DNA of 24,947 nucleotides from Christensenella sp. UBA7588 (GTDB lineage: Bacteria; Bacillota; Clostridia; Christensenellales; CAG-917), in NCBI GenBank assembly GCA_002478945.1, contig DLKM01000021.1, positions 1 through 24,947 of the forward strand, read 5' to 3'. A model generated the notes under the pieces. The model had not been told where the DNA came from. It ran no database searches and saw only the letters and a list, made by a program, of their open reading frames with translations. The position numbers were made by a program, and so were the translations under genes. How positions within the stretch are numbered: position 1 is the first letter of the stretch; each line of letters opens with the position of its first letter. Shown one piece after another: positions 1 to 7,430 of this stretch.

Positions 1-95
1 TTGCCCCCCTGCGGAGCAGTTCCGTGGGTTCCCTCAAGCATTGCGCTGAGGGGGAACGGAATAGGGGAAACGCCTGAGGAAGGGGGAAATTGCAT
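1..95. repeat. GC-rich hairpin element at window edge
   Basis: Imperfect nested inverted repeats. An inner pair (about 20-36 with 47-61, sharing TTCCG and CCTCA) forms a long hairpin. An outer pair (C-run at 4-9 with G-run at 81-86) closes around it. It is much more G/C-homopolymer-rich than the surroundings and has no convincing coding potential. It could be the end of a small non-autonomous mobile element or an intergenic repeat; the window edge prevents deciding. No second copy was found in this window. Confidence 0.35.
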
Positions 96-192
96 TAGAT
101 GGTTTACAAGGCAATTTTTAAGTGCGAGCCTCTCTATTTACATCAACAATACAATTTCGTCGTTCTGTCTATTATTTTTTCATATTTCGACA

Positions 193-221
193 TTGACACA
201 TTGCTCGCACTACGCTAAAAT
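193..221 (+). promoter_or_regulatory. sigma-A-type promoter of the FMN riboswitch-ribU transcript
   Basis: TTGACA at 193-198, a 17 bp spacer, and TAAAAT at 216-221. The predicted start near 228-229 falls exactly at the first paired base of the riboswitch, so promoter and aptamer support each other. Confidence 0.8.
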
Positions 222-229
222 CTATTTGT

Positions 230-359
230 AATTATTCTTTGGGTGGGTTTATCCCAACCGGTGGTAATGCCGTCTCGAACGGACAAGTCCAACAGCCCCA
301 ACAGCCGATGCGGTGAGATTCCGCAACCGCCTGTAAAGTCAGACTGGGAAGGAGTAGTT
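230..359 (+). promoter_or_regulatory. FMN riboswitch (RFN element) aptamer
   Basis: The conserved FMN aptamer pieces are visible in order: the AACCGGTGGTAA-type segment near 265-277, GGTGAGATTCCGCAACCGCC near 312-331, and AAAGTCAGACTGGGAAGGAG near 335-354. Helix P1 pairs 230-240 (AATTATTCTTT) with 349-359 (AAGGAGTAGTT) over 11 positions including G-U pairs. It is followed directly by a terminator and a riboflavin-transporter gene. FMN binding is expected to switch off the downstream gene. Confidence 0.92.
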
Positions 360-391
360 GTCAAAGCGCGTTTGCGCCGAGACTTTGTCCT

Positions 392-417
392 TCTCCGCTC
401 TAAACGGAGATTTTTTT
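392..417 (+). terminator. riboswitch-controlled terminator overlapping the ribU ribosome binding site
   Basis: TCTCCG (392-397) pairs with CGGAGA (405-410), followed by seven T residues that run into the ATG at 418. The 3' arm carries the GGAG ribosome binding site, so the same hairpin could block both transcription and translation. A competing pairing of GGGAAGGA (346-353, inside the P1 3' strand) with TCCTTCTC (388-395) would break both P1 and this hairpin. That is the expected FMN-free antiterminator. Confidence 0.75.
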
Positions 418-1092
418 ATGAAAAAACAAAGTGTGTTCACAGTCAAGTTTATTGCCTACACGGGTATGATGACGGCAATCGTTTACGTTTGCACCCTCAT
501 CGGCGTACCGTTCCCCGCATTCAACTTCAACATCGGCGACAGCGCGATATTGATTTGCGGCGCGATGTTCAATCCGCTTTGCGCAATGATTGCGGGCGGT
601 CTCGGAGCATTCCTTGCCGACCTTACGACATACCCTGCAACGATGCTTTATACCTTGTTTATAAAAGCAATCGAAGGTCTTGTTGCAGGCTTGATTTTCC
701 AAGCTATTTACAAGTGGTACGACAAAGCGGAAACGCCCGATAAAAAAAGATTTGCCCTCAAAGTGGTTTTCGGCGTGCTGACGTGCCTCGGCTGTTCTCT
801 TTTTATGGCAGGCGGATATTTTATCTGCAAAGCGTTTATGTACGGCACGATTGAATCCGCTTTGACGTCCTTGCCTAAAAACGTTCTTCAAGCGGTGGTT
901 TCGACGTTGCTCGCAAGCCTCGTTTTGTTTGCCGCACGCCTTGAAAAAATGCGTCCGAAAACGTATATGTCTTTGCTTCGTTCTTTCAAAGAAACCAAAC
1001 CTCAACAGAAAAACGACGAGGCAAAAACTCAAGACGGAATAATAGTTTTGGACGATGACGAGCCTTGCGATAAGCAAGACGAACAAGAATAA
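418..1092 (+). CDS. ribU: ECF transporter S component, riboflavin uptake (RibU)
   Basis: A 224-residue integral membrane protein, the substrate-binding subunit of an ECF transporter; it would import riboflavin with the shared EcfAA'T module, which is not in this window. The sequence has about six hydrophobic segments, a family-like N-terminal half (helix 1 ending near VPFPAFNFNIGD, then a Gly/Ala-rich helix with GGLGAFLADL), and a charged C-terminal tail of about 40 residues rich in Asp, Glu and Lys. The ATG at 418 is chosen because GGAG lies 8 bp upstream; longer readings would start inside the riboswitch. The FMN riboswitch strongly supports flavin as substrate. The gene is monocistronic and ends at a strong hairpin. 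Family confidence is high; substrate specificity is inferred from the riboswitch. Confidence 0.88.
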   Translation: MKKQSVFTVKFIAYTGMMTAIVYVCTLIGVPFPAFNFNIGDSAILICGAMFNPLCAMIAGGLGAFLADLTTYPATMLYTLFIKAIEGLVAGLIFQAIYKWYDKAETPDKKRFALKVVFGVLTCLGCSLFMAGGYFICKAFMYGTIESALTSLPKNVLQAVVSTLLASLVLFAARLEKMRPKTYMSLLRSFKETKPQQKNDEAKTQDGIIVLDDDEPCDKQDEQE

Positions 1093-1110
1093 AAAAGATT
1101 TTTAATATAA

Positions 1111-1165
1111 CAAAAACGGCACTTTATTTGCTTGTTTTGCGCAAATAAAGTGTCGTTTTTGTTTT
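1111..1165. terminator. bidirectional terminator between ribU and the fumarase operon
   Basis: A 21 bp stem with one G-U pair joins 1111-1131 to 1141-1161, with a nine-base loop. Its ends are A-rich on the left and T-rich on the right, so it can terminate ribU on the plus strand and the fumarase operon arriving on the minus strand. Confidence 0.85.
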
Positions 1166-1171
1166 AATAGG

Positions 1172-1186
1172 TGTGGGCAAAGCCCA
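1172..1186. repeat. small GC hairpin
   Basis: GTGGGC, AAA, GCCCAC form a short perfect hairpin between the convergent terminator and the AT-rich heptamer repeat. It may assist termination of the fumarase transcript or be part of a repeat element; there is no poly-T tract beside it. Confidence 0.4.
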
Positions 1187-1192
1187 CCCGAA

Positions 1193-1227
1193 ATTATTAA
1201 TTATTAACTATTAATTATTAATTTTTA
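1193..1227. repeat. five tandem heptamers, ATTATTA type
   Basis: Five consecutive 7 bp units read ATTATTA, ATTATTA, ACTATTA, ATTATTA, ATTTTTA. The array supplies the stop codon of the fumarase beta subunit (1218-1220) and runs into its last two or three codons, so repeat-number change could alter that C terminus. Confidence 0.7.
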
Positions 1228-1739
1228 TAAACGCTTTCTCCGTTGCAATCTATTGCCACGATGCAATCGAAATTTTCCACGTCAAATTCATATATCGCTT
1301 CCGTTCCGAGGTCGTCGTATGCAAGCACTTTCGCGTCTTTTATGCACTTTGCGTACAATGCGCCCGCGCCGCCGATAACGGCAAGATATACGCATTTGTT
1401 TCGGACTATCGCGTCGTATACTTGCTTAGACCTGTCGCCCTTGCCTATCGTCGCAAACACGCCCTCGTCGTAAAGAGTCGGAGCGTAAGCGTCCATACGC
1501 ATAGACGTCGTAGGACCTGCCGAAACGATAACTCCGTCTTTTCTGCAAGGTCCGACGTAATATATCGCTTGTCCGCTTAAATCGACAGGCGGTTTATTGC
1601 CGTTTCGGACGCATTCGAACAAACGCTTGTGCGCGGCGTCTCTGCCCGTCAATATCTTTCCGCAAAGTGTAACGCTGTCCCCTGCCTTGAGTTTTTCTAT
1701 ATCGTTTTTGTCAAACGGCACTTTCAAATCGTAATGCAT
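1218..1739 (-). CDS. class I fumarate hydratase, beta subunit (C-terminal domain)
   Basis: The swivelling C-terminal subunit of a two-subunit, oxygen-sensitive [4Fe-4S] fumarate hydratase (fumarate to malate); the homologous L-tartrate dehydratase subunit is the main alternative. Seen in 173 residues: TGRDAAHKR near residues 31-39, GPTTS near 75-79 and the GGAGALYAK block, all typical of this family. The ATG at 1739 is preferred because the GAGGTG ribosome binding site, formed partly by the stop of the upstream gene, lies just before it. A GTG two codons upstream (1745) is in frame but would have no ribosome binding site. It lies 7 bp after the alpha subunit, so the two are co-transcribed and probably translationally coupled. 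Fumarase is favoured over tartrate dehydratase because a malic enzyme gene lies next door. Confidence 0.88.
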   Translation of the reverse strand: MHYDLKVPFDKNDIEKLKAGDSVTLCGKILTGRDAAHKRLFECVRNGNKPPVDLSGQAIYYVGPCRKDGVIVSAGPTTSMRMDAYAPTLYDEGVFATIGKGDRSKQVYDAIVRNKCVYLAVIGGAGALYAKCIKDAKVLAYDDLGTEAIYEFDVENFDCIVAIDCNGESVYKN

Positions 1740-1746
1740 AAGCACC

Positions 1747-2583
1747 TCACAAAACGGTTTTTGCGATTCGCATTGCGTTGCACTGTATGTTCACGGCAAC
1801 GGGTAATGCGGCTATGTGCGTTGGAAACTTGCCTATCTGCACGGACAGCGCGGTGTGCTTTCCGCCGAAACCTTGCGCGCCTATCTCCAACGAGTTGATT
1901 CTTTCAAGCACTTCTCTTTCCATATCTGCGAGCGTTTCGTCGTCGCTCGGCGTTCCGACAGGACGAAGCAACTGTTCTTTTGCGACCTCCATTGCTTTTT
2001 CGGCAGTACCTCCGATACCGACTCCGACGATAATAGGCGGACAAGGATTCGCGCCCGCGTCTTTGACCGCTTGCACGATGCAATCTTCAACGCCCTCGAT
2101 GCCTTGCGACGGCTTGAGCATATAAAGTTTGGACATATTCTCGCTTCCGAAACCTTTCGGCAAAAACGTTATTTCGAGATTCTCTCCCTCGACAAGTTCG
2201 AGATGCACGATTGACGGAGTGTTGTCTTTGGTATTTACTCTGCTTATCGGGTCAAGCACGCTTGCTCTGTATCCGTTTTGCGCATATCCTTTGCGCACGC
2301 CCTCGTCGATTGCGTCGGTTAGCAAGCCGCCCTCGATATGCACGTCTTGTCCGAGTTTGACGAAAAACACGGACATTCCCGTATCCTGACAAAGAGGCAT
2401 ACCGCACTCTCTTGCGATTCGAGCGTTTTTCACGAGCGTATTCAACGCAAACTCGGCGTTGGGATTGCTCTCGTCACGAGCGGCGTTCTGCAAAAGCGCG
2501 AAACACTTACTATCCATTCGTCCGCACGCACTCGTAAGATTTTGCACTTCGGAAACTATTTGAGAATATCTTATCGTTTTCAT
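1747..2583 (-). CDS. class I fumarate hydratase, alpha subunit (Fe-S domain)
   Basis: The catalytic Fe-S subunit of the two-subunit class I fumarase, 278 residues, a normal size for split enzymes. The three expected cluster cysteines are present: Cys65 in PLCQDTG, Cys181 in NPCPP and Cys268 in QCNA, with the GGTAEKA and GGKHTAL blocks between them. The ATG at 2583 is chosen because the conserved sequence begins there. A longer reading to 2631 would translate through the promoter. No ribosome binding site precedes this ATG, and the -10 box ends 6 bp before it, so the message is probably leaderless. It is the first gene of a two-gene operon, divergent from malic enzyme. Tartrate dehydratase is the alternative. 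Confidence 0.88.
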   Translation of the reverse strand: MKTIRYSQIVSEVQNLTSACGRMDSKCFALLQNAARDESNPNAEFALNTLVKNARIARECGMPLCQDTGMSVFFVKLGQDVHIEGGLLTDAIDEGVRKGYAQNGYRASVLDPISRVNTKDNTPSIVHLELVEGENLEITFLPKGFGSENMSKLYMLKPSQGIEGVEDCIVQAVKDAGANPCPPIIVGVGIGGTAEKAMEVAKEQLLRPVGTPSDDETLADMEREVLERINSLEIGAQGFGGKHTALSVQIGKFPTHIAALPVAVNIQCNAMRIAKTVL

Positions 2584-2589
2584 AATTCG

Positions 2590-2618
2590 ATTATAATCGC
2601 AAAACGCCTGCTTTTCAA
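2590..2618 (-). promoter_or_regulatory. promoter of the fumarase operon, leaderless geometry
   Basis: On the minus strand: TTGAAA (2618-2613), a 17 bp spacer, TATAAT (2595-2590), then six bases and the ATG at 2583. Transcription would be expected to start at or within a base or two of the A of ATG. Confidence 0.75.
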
Positions 2619-2693
2619 GGCATTTGAGCATATTGCCTTGCGCAGATTGTCCGTTTGGTGTAAACTTAACGCATAAAACCTTTGGAGACGATT

Positions 2694-3866
2694 ATGAATT
2701 ATTCCGAAGAATCGCTGAAGAAGCACTTTGAGTGGAAAGGCAAAATCGAGACCGTATCGCGAGTCGACGTCAAAGACAAACAGGACTTGTCGCTTGCATA
2801 CACCCCCGGAGTTGCCGCGCCCTGTCTTGCCATAAAAGACGACGCGTCTTTGTCGTACGAACTTACTCGCAGATGGAATACGGTCGCAGTCGTTACGGAC
2901 GGTTCTGCGGTTCTCGGACTCGGCAACATAGGCCCCGAAGCTGGTATGCCCGTTATGGAGGGCAAGTGCGTGCTGTTCAACCGCTTTGCGGGAATCGACG
3001 CAATTCCCCTCTGCATAAAGTCGCAGGACGTAGACCAAATCGTATCGACGGTCTACAACGTTTCGGCAAGTTTCGGAGGAATCAACCTCGAGGATATATC
3101 GGCTCCGAGATGTTTCGAAGTGGAGCGCAGATTGAAAGAAATATGCGATATTCCCGTCTTTCACGACGACCAGCACGGCACAGCGATAGTTTTGGCTGCC
3201 GCACTCAAAAACGCACTTAAAGTTGTCAAAAAAGATATATCAACTGCCCGTTTGGTTATTAACGGCGCAGGAAGCGCAGGAATTGCGATAGCATCGTTTT
3301 TACTTTCGTTGGGCGCGAAAGACCTTATCGTATGCGACAGAGCAGGCATAATAGACGATAGCGACGCCTTCAACGCCGCACAAAGATTGCTCGCAAAACG
3401 CACCAATCCGAGAGGCGTAAAAGGCACTCTCGAAAACGCCGCGAAAAACGCCGACGCTCTTATCGGCGTGAGCGGAAAAGACGCGTTCACTCAAGATATG
3501 GTTCGTTCTATGGCAAAAGACTCAATCGTTTTTGCAATGGCAAATCCCTCCCCCGAAATTATGCCCGACAAGGCGGCCGAAGCAGGCGCGAGAATTGTTG
3601 CGACGGGCAGAAGCGATTTCAAAAATCAAATCAACAACGTGCTTGCCTTCCCCGGAATTTTCAGAGGCGCGCTCGACGCAAGAGCAACGGACATCAACGT
3701 CGAGATGCAAATAGCGGCGTACCGTGCGCTTGCCGACCTCGTAGATTCTCCCGACGAAACGCATATCATTCCCGACGCGTTTGACACGCGAGTCGTTCCC
3801 GCGATTGCGAAAGCCGTCAAAGAAGCGGCAATCGCAAGCGGCGTATCGAGAATAAAAACCGTATAA
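2694..3866 (+). CDS. malic enzyme (oxaloacetate-decarboxylating malate dehydrogenase), short form
   Basis: Converts malate to pyruvate and CO2 with reduction of NAD(P). The 390 residues match the short bacterial form and lack the phosphotransacetylase-like extension of MaeB. Visible landmarks: AYTPGVA with Tyr36, MEGK with catalytic Lys91, metal-binding Glu133-Asp134 and Asp158-Asp159 in FHDDQHGTA, and a Rossmann loop GAGSAG at 191-196. Asp215 near the end of the second strand of the Rossmann fold would fit NAD, but cofactor preference cannot be settled by eye. The ATG at 2694 has GGAG six bases upstream. It is divergent from the fumarase operon with 110 bp between them, which suggests coordinated C4-acid metabolism. 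It is followed by a terminator at 3966. Confidence 0.92.
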   Translation: MNYSEESLKKHFEWKGKIETVSRVDVKDKQDLSLAYTPGVAAPCLAIKDDASLSYELTRRWNTVAVVTDGSAVLGLGNIGPEAGMPVMEGKCVLFNRFAGIDAIPLCIKSQDVDQIVSTVYNVSASFGGINLEDISAPRCFEVERRLKEICDIPVFHDDQHGTAIVLAAALKNALKVVKKDISTARLVINGAGSAGIAIASFLLSLGAKDLIVCDRAGIIDDSDAFNAAQRLLAKRTNPRGVKGTLENAAKNADALIGVSGKDAFTQDMVRSMAKDSIVFAMANPSPEIMPDKAAEAGARIVATGRSDFKNQINNVLAFPGIFRGALDARATDINVEMQIAAYRALADLVDSPDETHIIPDAFDTRVVPAIAKAVKEAAIASGVSRIKTV

Positions 3867-3965
3867 TATACCGACGAATTACAACTTCGATATAATCTGC
3901 AATTTGCGAATCGGAATAGACTTTGCGGATTAAAAACAATATAAACACGTTTGAAAAACAGTTTC

Positions 3966-3998
3966 AAAAATGCCCGAAATCGGGCATTTTTCGTTTTA
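3966..3998 (+). terminator. terminator after the malic enzyme gene
   Basis: ATGCCCGA (3970-3977) pairs with TCGGGCAT (3980-3987), followed by TTTTTCGTTTTA. It lies 100 bp after the stop codon. Confidence 0.85.
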
Positions 3999-4000
3999 TT

Positions 4001-4030
4001 TTGACATAATTTTTCTTCAAAAAACATAAT
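4001..4030 (+). promoter_or_regulatory. promoter of the YkvI-like gene
   Basis: TTGACA (4001-4006), an 18 bp spacer and CATAAT (4025-4030). The GTG start is only eight bases past the -10 box, so the transcript has at most one or two leader bases. Confidence 0.65.
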
Positions 4031-4038
4031 ATTTTTGC

Positions 4039-5232
4039 GTGAAAAAAGCATTCAAAACAGCAGCATTATACATCGGTACGGCTATAGGCGCAGGCTTTTC
4101 GTCGGGTAGAGAAATAGCGTTGTTTTTCGGAGATTCGTCTCCGCTCAACGTGGCTGTTTCTTCCGTTTTTATGTCCTTGCTTTGCGCATTGTTTCTTATC
4201 GCAGGCAAAACGGGACTTATGCCGAAAGGCAAAATCGCAAAATTCGGCATATTCCTTGCGGCAAGCATTTCGCTTTGTTCTATGCTTGCAGGCGGAGACT
4301 TTATAATGAGTTCGCTTACGGGAATACCGCTTGCTTTCGGACTCGTTATGACGATACTCGGAGGAATAATCGTCGTCCTCGGAATTGAAAAAATACGCTT
4401 GCTCAACGCGGTACTCGTGCCTATGATAGTGCTGTCGATTACCCTCATATTCGTCAAATTGCCGACGCCGCAATACTCCCTGCCGTTTGCCATTTCAAAG
4501 CCGATTCTGTACAGCGGTCTGGACGTTTTGCTCGGCGGAGTGATTATCTCCGAAGAAGGCGAAAACCTTTCTTACAAAGAGATTATTATGTCCACTCTGA
4601 TGATTTGCGCGTTTATGTTCGGAATGCTTTATATGTTACAAACGGTAGTTTTATCCGACACAAACGATAGTTTAATGCCCGTTTTGGCAATTTCGGAGCA
4701 ACTACACCTCAAACCCGTTTGCGGCGTTCTGATAGCCGCGGCAATCTTCACTACACTCGTATCGTCGCTAAAAATCGTCAGCGACAGAGTATGCTCCTGC
4801 CTTGAAAAGACCAAAAGACTCAACAAACTTGCCGACGCTTCTCACAGATACGTTATCGTCTTTTTGTGCCTTGTTATAGCGTATCCGTTGAGCTTCTTCG
4901 GCTTTGATAACATCGTCGACAACCTCTACCCTTTCAACAGCGTTTGCGGCGTCATTCTGACGATAATCGTAATACTGCGATTCGCATACCGATTTGCAAA
5001 ATACATAAGCGAAAAGGCAAAAGAAAAGCACGCCTTGCGGCGTGCCGATAAAGCAATTTCTCAAATCAATCGTGACGACAATCTTCGCAGTCGCAGTCGT
5101 CTGAATGCGAATGACAACACTCGTCGTCACAATCGCAATCGTCATCGTCGCAATCGCAACCGTCGTGATGACAATGCGAATCGCAATCGTCGTCGCAGTC
5201 GTCCTCCTCGTCGTGTTGCTTTGACGAATTGA
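4039..5232 (+). CDS. YkvI-like polytopic membrane transporter
   Basis: A 397-residue membrane protein. The N-terminal AALYIGTAIGAGFSSGREI block (residues 8-26) resembles the YkvI family, which has an APC/LeuT-like fold and no firmly assigned substrate. About ten hydrophobic helices extend to roughly residue 320. The GTG at 4039 is the only start that keeps the conserved N terminus. It has no ribosome binding site and is probably leaderless. The last 55 or so residues are a soluble tail very rich in Arg and Asn. This tail is the antisense reading of the Cys/His/Asp-rich end of the convergent gene, and the two coding regions overlap by 167 bp (5066-5232). The conserved family region ends before the overlap, so the tail is probably an incidental extension. 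Transport function is inferred; the substrate is unknown. Confidence 0.75.
   Translation: MKKAFKTAALYIGTAIGAGFSSGREIALFFGDSSPLNVAVSSVFMSLLCALFLIAGKTGLMPKGKIAKFGIFLAASISLCSMLAGGDFIMSSLTGIPLAFGLVMTILGGIIVVLGIEKIRLLNAVLVPMIVLSITLIFVKLPTPQYSLPFAISKPILYSGLDVLLGGVIISEEGENLSYKEIIMSTLMICAFMFGMLYMLQTVVLSDTNDSLMPVLAISEQLHLKPVCGVLIAAAIFTTLVSSLKIVSDRVCSCLEKTKRLNKLADASHRYVIVFLCLVIAYPLSFFGFDNIVDNLYPFNSVCGVILTIIVILRFAYRFAKYISEKAKEKHALRRADKAISQINRDDNLRSRSRLNANDNTRRHNRNRHRRNRNRRDDNANRNRRRSRPPRRVALTN
5021..5046 (-). terminator. terminator of the TPR operon, inside the convergent gene
   Basis: On the minus strand, GCACGCC, loop GCAA, GGCGTGC (5045-5028), then TTTTCTTTT. It lies 20 bp after the operon's last stop codon, but within the coding sequence of the plus-strand YkvI-like gene. 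Confidence 0.8.
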
Positions 5233-5734
5233 AATAGTCCTCAAACGGAGATTTGCGGCTTTCCTCATCAGGTTCGTCAAGTCCCTTGAGATAGCGATAA
5301 AGCGGGTCGTCCGTGAAATCCTGCTTCAAATCGAAATCCCCTCCGAGTTCCTCTACGGCGTTGCGAAGCTCCATATATTCGTTGTAATTCGGCTCGTAGT
5401 TTTCGCAAAAAGTCTTTAGCACCTCAACGCCCTGCTCGTCTCCGTAAGCACCGATAAGGCGCGCGAAAAGTGCGACGTCCTCGCCCTTGTAAAGATAACT
5501 CACAAGCCCCATAAACACGGCTTTGTTGCCTTTATACTCTGCAAGGACTTCCATAAGCATCTTGCCCGTTTCGCCCTCGAGAGTGTAAATTTTGCTTATC
5601 ATATCGTCGAGAATCGGCTCGCAGTCCTCCATAAGGTACTCGTAAGCGTCCAATCTTTGAGAATACGGCTTTTCCTCGTCAAGCATAACGTCAAGCATCT
5701 GAAGCATTTCTTTTTTGGTTTTATTATCGTCCAT
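5066..5734 (-). CDS. acidic protein with Cys/His/Asp-rich C-terminal tail
   Basis: I do not recognise a family. It has 222 residues: a helical, strongly acidic body to about residue 170, which could be a HEAT- or TPR-like helical repeat, then a low-complexity tail of about 45 residues with 12 Cys, 7 His and many Asp (for example HCHHDGCDCDDDDCDC). Such tails often bind metal ions, but function is inferred only from composition. The ATG at 5734 is chosen for its GGAG six bases upstream; an in-frame upstream start (5770) lacks this. It overlaps the TPR gene by 11 bp and is the last gene of the three-gene operon. Its 3' end is antisense to the YkvI-like gene. Confidence 0.75.
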   Translation of the reverse strand: MDDNKTKKEMLQMLDVMLDEEKPYSQRLDAYEYLMEDCEPILDDMISKIYTLEGETGKMLMEVLAEYKGNKAVFMGLVSYLYKGEDVALFARLIGAYGDEQGVEVLKTFCENYEPNYNEYMELRNAVEELGGDFDLKQDFTDDPLYRYLKGLDEPDEESRKSPFEDYFNSSKQHDEEDDCDDDCDSHCHHDGCDCDDDDCDCDDECCHSHSDDCDCEDCRHD

Positions 5735-7430
5735 CGTCGTCTCCGAAAACAATTTTGTAGTATTTGTCAAACAGTTTTTTGTCCAAACCGTATCTGTCTA
5801 TCGTGATATTGCGCATATCGGGGTCGTCGTCCTCATAGACCTTTGCAAGCAACACGCCCACAAGCGTACGCATACTTTTCATTGCGGATATTCTGTAATA
5901 GGAAGGCTGAGTGTATTTTGCCTTATCTCCGTCCATACACACGATGCCGTTGATTATATCGGTAAGTTTCGCAAGATAAGCGTTGGGTTCTTCGTCCGTA
6001 AAGACTATATCCGACAAACAATAGCAAAGCGCCCTGCGCAACGTGACGGGCATCTTGTAAAATGCGTTGGGAAGCACCATTCTTATGCTCTTATATCTGT
6101 CTTGCGCAACGACGTCGAAGTTGAAAAAGAACTTGTTGTTTTTCTCGTGGACGAGGCAGAACATCAATCTCGACGTAAGCTCAAACGAATTGTCTACGCC
6201 TATGAGTTGTTTTTTTATAAATTCGTCAACCCACTCGCAATCGACGAGCGCAAGTTTGTCGAGAAGTAAGAACTTCAAATTCTCATTATCGTCCGAAAAT
6301 GCCCACTCGATAAGTTTTTTTATACCGACGGAATCGTCGTCGTTTGCCGACGCCACGATTGCAAGTTCCGCAGGAGAAAGTTTTGTCACGGCGTCGAGAA
6401 TCTTGTATCTTCTCATTCTTTCGATGTAAGGAAGATTCATCGAATACGCCACTTTCTCGGGTTCGGTCTTATACAATTCGAGAAAATAATCCGCAGGAGA
6501 AAACTCTCCGAATATGTTGCGCACTTTGACCATAACTTTGCGCGCTTCTTCTCTTTGTCCGAGATTGTAAAGACCTTGAGAGAACCAAATCATCGTGTTT
6601 TGTTGCAAATCGAGGCGTTCAAGAACTCTGCGAGTGTATTTTACGACGTCCGCGTGCATCTCCATATTGACGAGAATCGGCAAGAGCATAAGAATATCTT
6701 CCATATTCGTATAATCTTTTTTGAGTATGTCGTCCAACACTTCGTAGGCTTCTTTTACCTTATCTTCCATAAGATACGCCGTTGACAGCGTGCATTTGAC
6801 TGCAAGACTGTCTCCGTTTTCGGCAAGCATCTTCTGTGCGTTTGCTATGACGCTGTCAAGGTCGTTTTTCATCATAAGGCACACCAACACGACGTGATTT
6901 GCCGCGTTTTTGGACTTGGAGCGAGGGTCAACCTCGTCCAAAACCGAAATGGCCTCGTCGAATTTGCGCTCTCTTACCAACTCGTAAGCGCGCTCGATAA
7001 GCATCTCGTAATAGTCCTCGCCTTTGGGATAAACTATGTGAAAATCGCCCTCGTTATCGTTTGTCGAACCGAAATTCTCGGGCATCTGAATATCGTAAGC
7101 GTCCGCTATGTCTTGAAGATAATACTCGGCAACTTCGGGCTGATTGATGTCCATAAAATTGGTTGCCAACTGATAAAAAATGCGACCTCTCGTTTCTTCG
7201 TCCGGTTTTTTGAACAAAGTCTTATAGAGCGTCGCATTGGAAATGTCCCACACGCCGAGTGAGGCATAAACGGTCGCAAGGGCAAGCGACGCTTCGTAGA
7301 AGCGGTCGTCAATGCTCAATGCCTTGTTGAGATACGAGATGCTTTTTTCGCTGTCGCCTTTGATAAAAGCCTCGTCGGCAAGGTTAAAATAATCCTCTTT
7401 TGAGAGATTAAAACCTATGATTTGCGCCAT
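5724..7430 (-). CDS. TPR-repeat protein, middle gene of the operon
   Basis: A 568-residue soluble protein without signal peptide or membrane segment. The N terminus (about residues 10-110) carries recognisable tetratricopeptide repeats, with phrases such as ADEAFIKGDSEKSISYLNKA and ALATVYASLGVWD at TPR spacing. Further TPR-like helical pairs recur to about residue 320. The C-terminal 250 residues are helical and not assigned. The start is the ATG in TAATG, where it overlaps the upstream stop by one base, so translational coupling is likely. TPR proteins usually act as assembly scaffolds. Here the partners could be the membrane protein encoded before it and the Cys-rich protein after it, but that is inference from gene order. 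Confidence 0.82.
   Translation of the reverse strand: MAQIIGFNLSKEDYFNLADEAFIKGDSEKSISYLNKALSIDDRFYEASLALATVYASLGVWDISNATLYKTLFKKPDEETRGRIFYQLATNFMDINQPEVAEYYLQDIADAYDIQMPENFGSTNDNEGDFHIVYPKGEDYYEMLIERAYELVRERKFDEAISVLDEVDPRSKSKNAANHVVLVCLMMKNDLDSVIANAQKMLAENGDSLAVKCTLSTAYLMEDKVKEAYEVLDDILKKDYTNMEDILMLLPILVNMEMHADVVKYTRRVLERLDLQQNTMIWFSQGLYNLGQREEARKVMVKVRNIFGEFSPADYFLELYKTEPEKVAYSMNLPYIERMRRYKILDAVTKLSPAELAIVASANDDDSVGIKKLIEWAFSDDNENLKFLLLDKLALVDCEWVDEFIKKQLIGVDNSFELTSRLMFCLVHEKNNKFFFNFDVVAQDRYKSIRMVLPNAFYKMPVTLRRALCYCLSDIVFTDEEPNAYLAKLTDIINGIVCMDGDKAKYTQPSYYRISAMKSMRTLVGVLLAKVYEDDDPDMRNITIDRYGLDKKLFDKYYKIVFGDDDGR

Noticed and set aside
1..231. 76-codon open frame at the left edge
   Set aside because: It crosses the hairpin element, the promoter and the first riboswitch bases, and its product has no coherent composition.
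5066..5225. Short repeated GTCGTC/CAATCGCAATCG units resembling a CRISPR array
   Set aside because: No constant repeat with unique spacers; the periodicity comes from Asp and Cys codons of the acidic tail.
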